Positions 36,595-43,654 of a stretch of DNA of 64,000 nt are shown here, piece after piece. A program made the translations under genes and the position numbers. Source of the DNA: Actinokineospora inagensis DSM 44258 (lineage in GTDB: Bacteria; Actinomycetota; Actinomycetes; Mycobacteriales; Pseudonocardiaceae); contig NZ_AXWW01000035.1 of the NCBI RefSeq assembly GCF_000482865.1, forward strand, positions 26,296 to 90,295, read 5' to 3'. The notes beneath the pieces were generated by a model. That model did not search any database. It was not told the DNA's origin and was given only the letters and a program-made list of their open reading frames with translations. Position 1 is the stretch's first letter; every line of letters begins with the position of its first letter.

Positions 36595-36882
36595 CTAGGC
36601 GAGCGCGGCGGGCTGCCCGAGGACGATCTTCCACTCGCGGATCACGCGCTCGGCGGCCACGCCGTCGACGGTGTACGGGTCGACCGCGAGCAGGGCGTCC
36701 AACTCGGCCCGGTCGGCCGCCTTGATGACCAGGAAACCGCCGGAGTCGTCCGCCCACGGGCCCGCGGCCAGCACCTGGCCGGTCTCGACCATGGACTGCA
36801 GGTAGTCGCGGTGCTGGGGCCGGACGGCGGCGAGCAGGTCGGCGTCCTCGACGTAACGGGTGTCCACGGTGAACCAGGTCAT
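36595..36882 (-). CDS. YciI-like (YCII domain) protein
   Basis: 95 residues. The ferredoxin-like YCII domain shows VRPQHRDYLQSMVETGQVLA with the conserved histidine, GPWADDSGGFLVIKA and DPYTVDGVAAERVIREWKIV. Family members are small cytoplasmic proteins, some with dehydrochlorinase-like or unknown activity. ATG 36,882. Divergent from the sigma-factor gene at 36,950. Confidence 0.9.
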   Translation of the reverse strand: MTWFTVDTRYVEDADLLAAVRPQHRDYLQSMVETGQVLAAGPWADDSGGFLVIKAADRAELDALLAVDPYTVDGVAAERVIREWKIVLGQPAALA

Positions 36883-36949
36883 GCCGCCATCATCGCAAAG
36901 CGCAGGTCGGGCGATGTCCCCCCGGGTGGTGGGCGGGTAAGGTCACCCC

Positions 36950-37573
36950 GTGGCAGGGGATGACATCCAGGCGGCCGGACCTGCGGGGGCAAGCCCCGGC
37001 GGTGCCGAGCAGGCCGAGCGAACGGTCGAGCAGACGCTGACCCGGCTGCGGGCGATCGATCTCAAGAGCGCGCCGCCTCCGCAGCCCGAGGCGCCGTTGA
37101 CCTTGGAGGACCTGTACCGGACGCACCGGATGCGGTTGGTCCGGCTGGCGCTGCTGCTGGTCGACGAGCCCGCGACGGCCGAGGACGTGGTGCAGGAGGC
37201 GTTCACCGGGCTGCACCGCAACTGGGGTGGTCTGCGCGACTCGGCGGCCGCGGTCGGCTACCTGCGGACGGCGGTGGTGAACGGTTCACGCAGTGTTTTG
37301 CGCAGGCGCAAGACCGCTCGCGAGTACACGCCGCCGCACGCGGTCAACGCGCGGTCGGCGGAGAGCCTTGCCATGCTGACGGCGGAGCACCAGAGCGTCG
37401 TGCGGGCGCTGTCGCAGTTGCCGCCGCGCCAGCGCGAGGTGTTGGTGCTGCGCTACTACGGAAACCTGACGGAGGCGGAGATCGCCGAGGCGGCGGGCAT
37501 CTCCAAGGGCACCGTGAAGTCGACGGCGAGCCGGGCGTTGGAGGCGCTGCAGAAGATCATGAACACGCCGTAG
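36950..37573 (+). CDS. SigE-family (ECF) RNA polymerase sigma factor
   Basis: 207 residues. A 50-residue Pro/Ala-rich N-terminal extension precedes region 2 (LEDLYRTHRMRLVRLALLLV, then TAEDVVQEAFTGLHRNW). Region 4 has LPPRQREVLVLRYYGNLTEA and ISKGTVKSTASRALEALQ. It directs polymerase to a small regulon. No anti-sigma gene is adjacent, unlike the one at 8,123. GTG 36,950 is preceded only by a weak AAGG box. Confidence 0.9.
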   Translation: MAGDDIQAAGPAGASPGGAEQAERTVEQTLTRLRAIDLKSAPPPQPEAPLTLEDLYRTHRMRLVRLALLLVDEPATAEDVVQEAFTGLHRNWGGLRDSAAAVGYLRTAVVNGSRSVLRRRKTAREYTPPHAVNARSAESLAMLTAEHQSVVRALSQLPPRQREVLVLRYYGNLTEAEIAEAAGISKGTVKSTASRALEALQKIMNTP

Positions 37574-37593
37574 GCGTACTCCTACTGGGCGAA

Positions 37594-37624
37594 GTTGGTT
37601 TAGACCATTGCGGTATAGACCAAT
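37594..37624 (+). promoter_or_regulatory. Two tandem DasR-like operators before nagA
   Basis: TGGTTTAGACCA (37,596-37,607) matches the DasR core TGGTCTAGACCA with one change, and CGGTATAGACCA (37,611-37,622) with two. DasR is the GntR-type repressor of aminosugar genes that is released by glucosamine-6-phosphate. The sites lie about 50-80 bases before the nagA start, 15 bases centre to centre, and the second one runs into a possible -10 hexamer TACACT at 37,624-37,629. Confidence 0.75.
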
Positions 37625-37674
37625 ACACTGCCACTGTGCACTGTCGCGTGCACGGACGCTCGGAGGACCAGCAA

Positions 37675-38814
37675 ATGGCAGGACGGCTCATCGCAGGAGG
37701 CAGACTCGTCACCGCGGAAGGGGTGGTCGACGACGGCTGGCTGCTCGTCGACGACGGCTACATCTCCGCCCTGGGCACCGGTGAGCGTCCGCGCGCCGAC
37801 GAGACGGTCGACGTCGGCGGCGCCTGGGTGGTCCCCGGGTTCGTCGACATCCACTGCCACGGCGGCGGTGGCGAGCCGTTCATGAGCACCGACCCGGCCA
37901 GGGCCAGGGTCGCCGCCGACACGCACGCCCGCCGGGGCACCACGACCATGCTGGCCAGCCTGGTCTCCCGACCGGTCGACGAACTGGTCAACCAGATCGC
38001 CGCGCTGCGCGAACTCGTCGAAGAGGGCCTGCTCGCGGGCGTCCACCTGGAGGGTCCGTTCCTGTCCGCGGCCCGCTGCGGCGCGCACGACCCCGCCATC
38101 CTGCGCGCGCCGGACACCGACGCGGTCGGCAAACTGCTCGCCGCCGGGCGCGGCGCGGTCCGGATGGTCACCCTGGCGCCGGAGCTGGACAACTCGGTCA
38201 ACGCGGTCCGGCAGTTGGTCGACGAGGGCAGCATCGCGGCCATCGGGCACACCGACGCCACCGAGGCCCAGGTCATGCCCGCGGTCGAGGCGGGCGCCAC
38301 GGTCGCCACGCACCTGTTCAACGGGATGCGCCCGCTGCACCACCGCGAGCCCGGCCCGATCGGCGCCCTGCTCGACGACGAGCGGGTGACCGTCGAGCTG
38401 ATCTGCGACCTGGTGCACCTGAGCCCCACCATCGTCCGGCTGGCCGCCCGGCACGCGGGTCTCGGCCGCACCGTGCTGGTCACCGACGCCATCGCGGCCG
38501 CCGGGGTCGGCGACGGCAGCTACGACATCGGCGGCCTTGAGGTCGTGGTCAAGGACGGCGTGCCGACGCTGGCGGGCGGGACCTCGCTGGCGGGCAGCAC
38601 GCTCACCATGGACGTCGCCTTCCGCAACCTCGTGCACGGCTGCGGTCTGTCCGTCCCGGAGGCCGTCGCGGCCACCTCGACCCGGCCCGCCGCGCTGCTC
38701 GGCCTCACCGACACCACCGGCAAGCTCGCCAAGGGCCTCGCCGCCGACCTCGTCGTGCTGGACGGGGGCCTGCACGTCACCTCGGTCATGCGCCGGGGCG
38801 GCTGGGTGGGTTAG
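37675..38814 (+). CDS. nagA: N-acetylglucosamine-6-phosphate deacetylase
   Basis: 379 residues, amidohydrolase fold. It removes acetate from GlcNAc-6-phosphate, feeding aminosugars into glycolysis or wall synthesis. VDIHCHGGGGEPFMS is the metal-binding start; GVHLEGPFLSAARCGAHDPA, IGHTDATEAQVMPA, ATHLFNGMRPLHHRE and VTDAIAAAGVGDG carry the metal ligands and catalytic Asp. GGAGG lies eight bases before ATG 37,675. Regulation by DasR is indicated by two upstream sites. A small membrane gene follows after ten bases. Confidence 0.95.
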   Translation: MAGRLIAGGRLVTAEGVVDDGWLLVDDGYISALGTGERPRADETVDVGGAWVVPGFVDIHCHGGGGEPFMSTDPARARVAADTHARRGTTTMLASLVSRPVDELVNQIAALRELVEEGLLAGVHLEGPFLSAARCGAHDPAILRAPDTDAVGKLLAAGRGAVRMVTLAPELDNSVNAVRQLVDEGSIAAIGHTDATEAQVMPAVEAGATVATHLFNGMRPLHHREPGPIGALLDDERVTVELICDLVHLSPTIVRLAARHAGLGRTVLVTDAIAAAGVGDGSYDIGGLEVVVKDGVPTLAGGTSLAGSTLTMDVAFRNLVHGCGLSVPEAVAATSTRPAALLGLTDTTGKLAKGLAADLVVLDGGLHVTSVMRRGGWVG

Positions 38815-38824
38815 CGTCCTGGAC

Positions 38825-39061
38825 ATGACGGCCGACCCGGAACGCCTGCTCGCCGACGCGTTGCGCGCGCAGGCGGCCCGGACGCCGGTCCCGGACCGGG
38901 TGGTCGAGCCGGACCTCGCCGAGGAGACGGTCTACCTCGGGGAGCGCCCGACGCGGGTCGAGCAGGACCTGCCGCCCCGGGCGTGGTGGGTGCTGGGTCT
39001 GGCCCTGCTGCTCGGCCTCGCCGCGGGCGCGTTGGTCGGCTTCCTGACCCTGATCCACTAG
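38825..39061 (+). CDS. Small single-pass membrane protein
   Basis: 78 residues. MTADPERLLADALRAQAART begins a soluble N terminus of about 50 residues rich in Pro, Arg and Glu; one membrane helix follows (WWVLGLALLLGLAAGALVGF) at the C terminus. It starts ten bases after the nagA stop, so it is probably in the same transcript. Similar tail-anchored proteins accompany nagA in related actinomycetes, to my recollection, without known function. Confidence 0.7.
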   Translation: MTADPERLLADALRAQAARTPVPDRVVEPDLAEETVYLGERPTRVEQDLPPRAWWVLGLALLLGLAAGALVGFLTLIH

Positions 39062-39154
39062 CTTGATCCACCGGGGCTGCGGCTGGTGACCGGCGCCACC
39101 CGGTAGGCGCGCCCGGCGGCCCCTGGTCACCGGGGGCCCCTGTACCTTGGCCCG

Positions 39155-39820
39155 GTGCGCGCCGACATCACGACCATGGGCCTGCTGCCGAGCTGGCTGG
39201 ACGCCGAGGTCATCCTCAACAGCCTCGGGCCGTGGCTGCTGCCGATCCTGTGCCTGATCATCTTCGCCGAGTGCGGGCTGCTGCTCGGTTTCTTCCTGCC
39301 CGGTGACTCGCTGCTGTTCACGGCGGGCCTGTTCGCGGCGACGGGGAAGCTCTCGGCGCCGATGTGGGCCGTGCTGGTGCTGCTGACCGTGTGCGCGTTC
39401 CTCGGCAACGTGGTCGGCTACTACATCGGCTACAAGGTCGGTCCCGCGTTGTTCAGCAAGCCCGACTCCAAGCTGTTCAAGCGGGAGCACGTGGTCAAGA
39501 CGCACGAGTTCTTCGACAAGTACGGGCCGCGGGCGATCGTGCTCGCCCGGTTCGTGCCGATCGTGCGGACGTTCATCACCGCGGTCGCGGGCGTCGGCCG
39601 GATGGACCGCAAGAAGTTCTTCACCTACTCGGCCATCGGCGCGGTCCTGTGGGTGTGCGGGGTGACGGTGCTGGGCTACTTCCTGGGCCAGGTGGAGTTC
39701 ATCCACAAGAACCTGGAAGCGATGCTGGTCGTCATCGTGCTGGTGTCGGTGCTGCCGATCGTCATCGAGTTCGTCCGGGCCCGCCGCGAGCGCAGGTCAG
39801 CGGGCCCGTCGGGTCGCTGA
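39155..39820 (+). CDS. DedA-family membrane protein
   Basis: 221 residues. Signature sequences GLLLGFFLPGDSLLFTAG, VVGYYIGYKVGPALF, FFDKYGPRAIVLARFVPIVR and FITAVAGVGRMDRKKFF are those of the DedA/SNARE-associated group, which includes transporters or scramblases for lipid carriers such as undecaprenyl phosphate. About five membrane segments. GTG 39,155 is the upstream start; ATG 39,176 is also plausible. A second DedA gene lies at 48,168. Confidence 0.92.
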   Translation: MRADITTMGLLPSWLDAEVILNSLGPWLLPILCLIIFAECGLLLGFFLPGDSLLFTAGLFAATGKLSAPMWAVLVLLTVCAFLGNVVGYYIGYKVGPALFSKPDSKLFKREHVVKTHEFFDKYGPRAIVLARFVPIVRTFITAVAGVGRMDRKKFFTYSAIGAVLWVCGVTVLGYFLGQVEFIHKNLEAMLVVIVLVSVLPIVIEFVRARRERRSAGPSGR

Positions 39821-39823
39821 TCC

Positions 39824-40432
39824 TCAGGCGGCCGCCCAGATCTGGTGGGCGGCGGTGACGGCGGCGGCCTGGTACGCGGGCAGCAACCTGCCCTCCACCA
39901 CGACCTCCACCGGCCACTTCTCCTGGCGGGTCACCCACAGCCGGGACGTGATGGCGCTGTGCGCGCGCAACTCGTCCGACCCGGGTACCACCTGCACCAG
40001 GTAGACCCACGTGGCCGGGTTCGCGGCCTCGGGCAGCGGTTCCCGCCACGCCCGGCGCACCCGGCGGCCACCGGAGGCGGCGGCCTCGCCCGCGATCACC
40101 CGGTCGGCGCCGGACGGGTCGGGGGCGTCGGCGGGCCCGGTGGGGCTGAACCGGTACGCGGGCGGCGGCGCGGTGTCCACCGCCGTCAACTCGGTGAGCT
40201 CGGGGTCCTGCGGGTCGTCGAGCAGGGTGCGGATCAGCTCGGTCTCCTCCGCGGTGACGCCGACCCCCTCGTGCCGCAGGTTCAGCAGCAGCGCCGCCCG
40301 CGCCAACTCGTCCTCGCCCGCGAACAGTTGCGACTGCACGACCCCGATCACGTCGTCGGAGAGCCTGCCCGCGAGCCGTCGGCACACCTCCGCCGCGGTG
40401 GTGTACTGCACCTGGTCCATCGTCACCGTCAC
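39824..40432 (-). CDS. Hypothetical soluble protein
   Basis: 202 residues, no signal peptide or membrane helix. N-terminal half: YTTAAEVCRRLAGRLSDDVI and LLNLRHEGVGVTAEETELIR, helical. A Pro-rich linker (APPPAYRFSPTGPADAPDPS) leads to a C-terminal part with ATWVYLVQVVPGSDELRAHS and WPVEVVVEGRLLPAYQAAAV. AGGAG lies eight bases before GTG 40,432. No family recognised. It stops three bases from the convergent DedA stop. Confidence 0.7.
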   Translation of the reverse strand: MTVTMDQVQYTTAAEVCRRLAGRLSDDVIGVVQSQLFAGEDELARAALLLNLRHEGVGVTAEETELIRTLLDDPQDPELTELTAVDTAPPPAYRFSPTGPADAPDPSGADRVIAGEAAASGGRRVRRAWREPLPEAANPATWVYLVQVVPGSDELRAHSAITSRLWVTRQEKWPVEVVVEGRLLPAYQAAAVTAAHQIWAAA

Positions 40433-40513
40433 TTCTCCTGGTGGGCGTCGGGTCCGGATGGATCACTGTAGTGAGGCCGGGCGGTCACCAGGGGTGCGTG
40501 CGACTGGCGGGAA

Positions 40514-41917
40514 TCAGTCCATTGTGAACATCGACCCGGGGTTGAAGAGGTTGTCCGGGTCCAGGGCCGCCTTGATGGCGCGGTGCGCGCGCAGGCCGAC
40601 CGGGCCGATCTCGCGGGCCAGCCAGTCGCGTTTGATCTTGCCGACGCCGTGTTCGCCGGTGATCGTGCCGCCCAGCGCGAGACCCAGTTCCAGGATGTCG
40701 TTGAAGGCGCGGGTGGCGCGGTCGAACTCGTCGGTGGAGGTGGGGTCGTACACGATCGTCGGGTGCATGTTGCCGTCGCCGGCGTGGCCGACCACGGCGA
40801 CCCGCAGGCCGACCTCGTCGCTGATCCGGGCGCACCCGGCGATCAGCTCGGTGATCTTGGTGCGCGGCACGCAGACGTCGTCGGTCATCCAGGCGCCGTA
40901 GGTCTCCAGGGCGGTGAGCACCGCGCGCCGGGCGGTCAGCAGCATCGCGCCCTCGGCGGCGTCGAACGTGGTGTGCGCCAGGGTGGCGCCCGCGTCGGCG
41001 CAGATCCGCTCGATGGCGGCCAGTTCGCGGCGGGCCGCCTCGCCGCCGGAGTCGGACTGGCACAGCAGCAGGGCGGCGCTGCCCCGGCCCGCGCCGAGCT
41101 CGGTCTTCAGGTGCGCCTCGACCGCCTGGATCGAGGTGGCGTCCATGATCTCCATCAGTGACGGGACCAGCCCCTCGCGCACGACCCTGGCCACCGCGGC
41201 GCCCGCCGCCCCGGTCGAGCCGAAGGCGGCCACCAGGGTGCCCGGGGCCTGGGGTAACGGCCGCAGCGCCAGGGTCGCCCGGGTGATCACGCCGAGGGTG
41301 CCCTCGCTGCCGACGAACAGCTTGGTCAGGTCGTAGCCCGCGACACCCTTGACGGTGCGGCGGCCGGTGTCGAGGACCTCGCCGTCGGCCAGTACAACCC
41401 GCATGCCGAGCACGGAGTCGGTGGTGACCCCGTACTTCACGCAGCACAGGCCACCCGCGTTGGTGGAGAGGTTGCCGCCGATGGTGCACCAGTCGTAGCT
41501 GGACGGGTCCGGCGGGTAGAACAGGCCGTGCTTCTCGACGGCGTCGCGCAGGTCGAGGTTGACCACGCCGGGTTCGACGACGGCGAGCCGGTTGTCCGGG
41601 TCGACCTCGACGATGGCGTTCATCCGGGTGGTCACCAGGACCACGCAGCCGTCGACGGCGTTCGCGGCGCCGGACAGGCCGCTGCCCGCCCCGCGCGGCA
41701 CGATCGGCACCCGGTGCCGGGCGCAGGCCCGCACGACCGCCTGGACCTGCTCGGTCGACCTGGGCAGGACCACCGCGAGCGGGGTGCCGTACGGGGCCAG
41801 CGGCATCATGTCCCGCTGGTAGCCGGGCAGCACGTCCGGATCGGTGATCACCCCGTCCTGGCCGAGCGCGGTCCGCAGGTGGTCGAGCAACTCCGCTGAT
41901 GTCGCCGAGGTGTGCAC
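40514..41917 (-). CDS. FAD-linked oxidase, glycolate oxidase GlcD / D-lactate dehydrogenase type
   Basis: 467 residues. The FAD-binding (PCMH) domain shows PIVPRGAGSGLSGAANAVDG, YDWCTIGGNLSTNAGGLCCV and GYDLTKLFVGSEGTLGVIT. The C-terminal oxidase part has VVGHAGDGNMHPTI with metal/substrate histidines and GTITGEHGVGKIKRDWL. It oxidises a 2-hydroxy acid such as glycolate or D-lactate. GTG 41,917 has GGTGA six bases ahead; GTG 41,926 is an alternative. No GlcE/GlcF partner is adjacent, so a single-subunit enzyme is likely. Confidence 0.92.
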   Translation of the reverse strand: MHTSATSAELLDHLRTALGQDGVITDPDVLPGYQRDMMPLAPYGTPLAVVLPRSTEQVQAVVRACARHRVPIVPRGAGSGLSGAANAVDGCVVLVTTRMNAIVEVDPDNRLAVVEPGVVNLDLRDAVEKHGLFYPPDPSSYDWCTIGGNLSTNAGGLCCVKYGVTTDSVLGMRVVLADGEVLDTGRRTVKGVAGYDLTKLFVGSEGTLGVITRATLALRPLPQAPGTLVAAFGSTGAAGAAVARVVREGLVPSLMEIMDATSIQAVEAHLKTELGAGRGSAALLLCQSDSGGEAARRELAAIERICADAGATLAHTTFDAAEGAMLLTARRAVLTALETYGAWMTDDVCVPRTKITELIAGCARISDEVGLRVAVVGHAGDGNMHPTIVYDPTSTDEFDRATRAFNDILELGLALGGTITGEHGVGKIKRDWLAREIGPVGLRAHRAIKAALDPDNLFNPGSMFTMD

Positions 41918-42041
41918 GCATGTCACCGTAGGCGATCGCCCCACCACTGACCTACAGTTGATGTGGTGGGTGTCACTACGACACCCGGGTCGGGGGTGTC
42001 GCGTGCGGGGAACCGGTTGGGCGGGACCGCCCGGACCGAGT

Positions 42042-42971
42042 GTGCGGGCCAGGGCACTGGCCCGGTACCTGCGCGCCTGCGCCCGCCCGGTGGCCGACCG
42101 GCTGCGGTTCGGCGGTGCCCAGTTGCGGGTGGTGCGCGAGGCGTACGACACGGTCGGGTTCACCCCGCTGCCGCGCGGGACCAAGGTGCACGCGGTGTCC
42201 GAACAGCACGGTGACGGGCAGGTCACCGGCGTGTGGCTGACCGCGAGGGACGCCGACGAGAGCGCAGGCGTCGTGCTGTACCTGCACGGCGGCGGTTTCG
42301 TGCTCGGCTCGCCGCGCACGCACCGGCACCTGGCGGCGTTGCTGTCCCAGGCCAGTGGCATGCCGGTGTTGCTGTTGGACTACCGGCGCGCGCCAGAGCA
42401 CCCGTACCCGGCGGCCGCCGACGACGCGCTGGCCGCGTACCAGTGGCTGCTCGACCAGGGCCACCCGGCCGACAAGGTGGTGCTGGCGAGCGACTCGGCG
42501 GGCGGTCACCTGGCGGCGTGGTTGCTGCGCGGGCTGGCCCGGCGGCGGGCCGCGATGCCGGGTGCGGCGGTGTTCTGGTCCCCGTTCCTGGATCTCACCT
42601 GCTCCGAGTTGGACGCGCGGGACGCCGAGTGTCGAGACCCGTACATCCCACCCGTGCGGGCGCGCGAGGTCGCCGCGCTGTACGCCGGGTCCTTCGGGGT
42701 CGACCACCCCGGACTGGACGTGTTCCGGGGTCCGAAGCGGCGGTGGCCGCCGACCCTGGTCCAGGTGGGTGGCACGGAGTGCCTCTTAGCCGACTCCCGG
42801 CGGTTGGCCGACGTGCTGGCCGCGGCGGGTGTGCACTGCGAACTGCAGGTGTGGCCGGGTCAGGTGCACGTGTTCCCGGCGTTCTACCCGATCGTCCCGG
42901 AAGGACGGCTCGCGATCGGACAGGCCGGTGTGTTCCTGCGCGAGGTGGTGGCGCGGCCGCTGGCGGCCTGA
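42042..42971 (+). CDS. Alpha/beta hydrolase (hormone-sensitive lipase family)
   Basis: 309 residues. The oxyanion motif is YLHGGGFVLGS, the nucleophile elbow ASDSAGGHLAAW with catalytic serine, acid in GGTECLLADSRRL and histidine in GQVHVFPAF; this is the HGGG/GDSAG class of esterases. GTG 42,042 gives the N-terminal VRARALARYLRACARPVADR seen in related esterases; the frame is open further up (GTG 42,003, ATG 41,961). It precedes the marR-MFS pair by 86 bases. Confidence 0.88.
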   Translation: MRARALARYLRACARPVADRLRFGGAQLRVVREAYDTVGFTPLPRGTKVHAVSEQHGDGQVTGVWLTARDADESAGVVLYLHGGGFVLGSPRTHRHLAALLSQASGMPVLLLDYRRAPEHPYPAAADDALAAYQWLLDQGHPADKVVLASDSAGGHLAAWLLRGLARRRAAMPGAAVFWSPFLDLTCSELDARDAECRDPYIPPVRAREVAALYAGSFGVDHPGLDVFRGPKRRWPPTLVQVGGTECLLADSRRLADVLAAAGVHCELQVWPGQVHVFPAFYPIVPEGRLAIGQAGVFLREVVARPLAA

Positions 42972-43014
42972 GTGATCGATCCCGGCTTGCGATCTTCCGC
43001 GCCCCGGAACATGC

Positions 43015-43040
43015 TTGGGCAACGCAACCAGTTGTCCCAT
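43015..43040. promoter_or_regulatory. Imperfect inverted repeat before marR, possible MarR operator
   Basis: TTGGGCAAC and GTTGTCCCA, with GCAAC-CA-GTTGT at the centre (about 43,026-43,037), make an imperfect palindrome ending about 18 bases before the marR start. MarR regulators usually bind such 16-20 base palindromes over their own promoter. Assigned from position and symmetry only. Confidence 0.4.
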
Positions 43041-43057
43041 GCAACCAAGGAGGCCGG

Positions 43058-43654
43058 ATGCCGGAACCGCTGTCGGACCGCGCGCCGACCACCTTGCCGA
43101 CCGACCTGTCGACTGACCTGTCGACTGACCTGTCGATCAACCTGGCGACCGCGGACGACCTCGGGCTGCAACTGGTCCGGCTGCTGCGGCTGGCCCACCA
43201 CGCCAAACAGCACCTCGGCGGGCACGACGCGGTCGAGCGGTCCAGCTACGCGCTGCTCGCCGCCCTGGACCACCTCGGTCCACTCCGGGCCAACGCGCTC
43301 GCCGAGGCGGTGCACGCCGATCCGTCCACGGTGAGCAGGCAGATCAGCGCCCTGGTCGGGCACGGCTGGCTGGAGCGGCGGACCGACCCCGGCGACGGCC
43401 GCGCCTGCGTCATCGCCGCCACCGCCGCGGGGGAACGCGCCTTCGCCGCGAGCCGGGCGCACCGCAGCCGGGTGCTCGCCGAGTTGCTCGCGCACTGGCC
43501 AGAACCGGACCGCCACCGCCTGGTAGACCTGCTGACCAGGCTGAACACCGAACTCGAGGCGTACTCCGCGACCGGTCTCCCGCTCGGGCGGCCCGCCGAG
43601 GACCCGCGTCCGACCGCACATCGCACCGAACACCTGCAAGGGGAACCAGCATGA
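43058..43654 (+). CDS. MarR family regulator
   Basis: 198 residues. Winged helix: SYALLAALDHLGPLRANALA, EAVHADPSTVSRQISALVGH and GWLERRTDPGDGRACVI (wing). The N terminus is unusual, with three TDLS repeats encoded by a 12-base tandem repeat at 43,099-43,134. AAGGAGG precedes ATG 43,058. Its stop overlaps the ATG of the exporter gene (ATGA), so it very likely represses that exporter and itself, with release by a drug-like ligand. Confidence 0.92.
   Translation: MPEPLSDRAPTTLPTDLSTDLSTDLSINLATADDLGLQLVRLLRLAHHAKQHLGGHDAVERSSYALLAALDHLGPLRANALAEAVHADPSTVSRQISALVGHGWLERRTDPGDGRACVIAATAAGERAFAASRAHRSRVLAELLAHWPEPDRHRLVDLLTRLNTELEAYSATGLPLGRPAEDPRPTAHRTEHLQGEPA

Noticed and set aside
43099..43134. 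Phase-variable frameshift repeat in marR
   Set aside because: The unit is 12 bases, a multiple of three, so a change in copy number would keep the frame; it would alter length but not switch the gene off.
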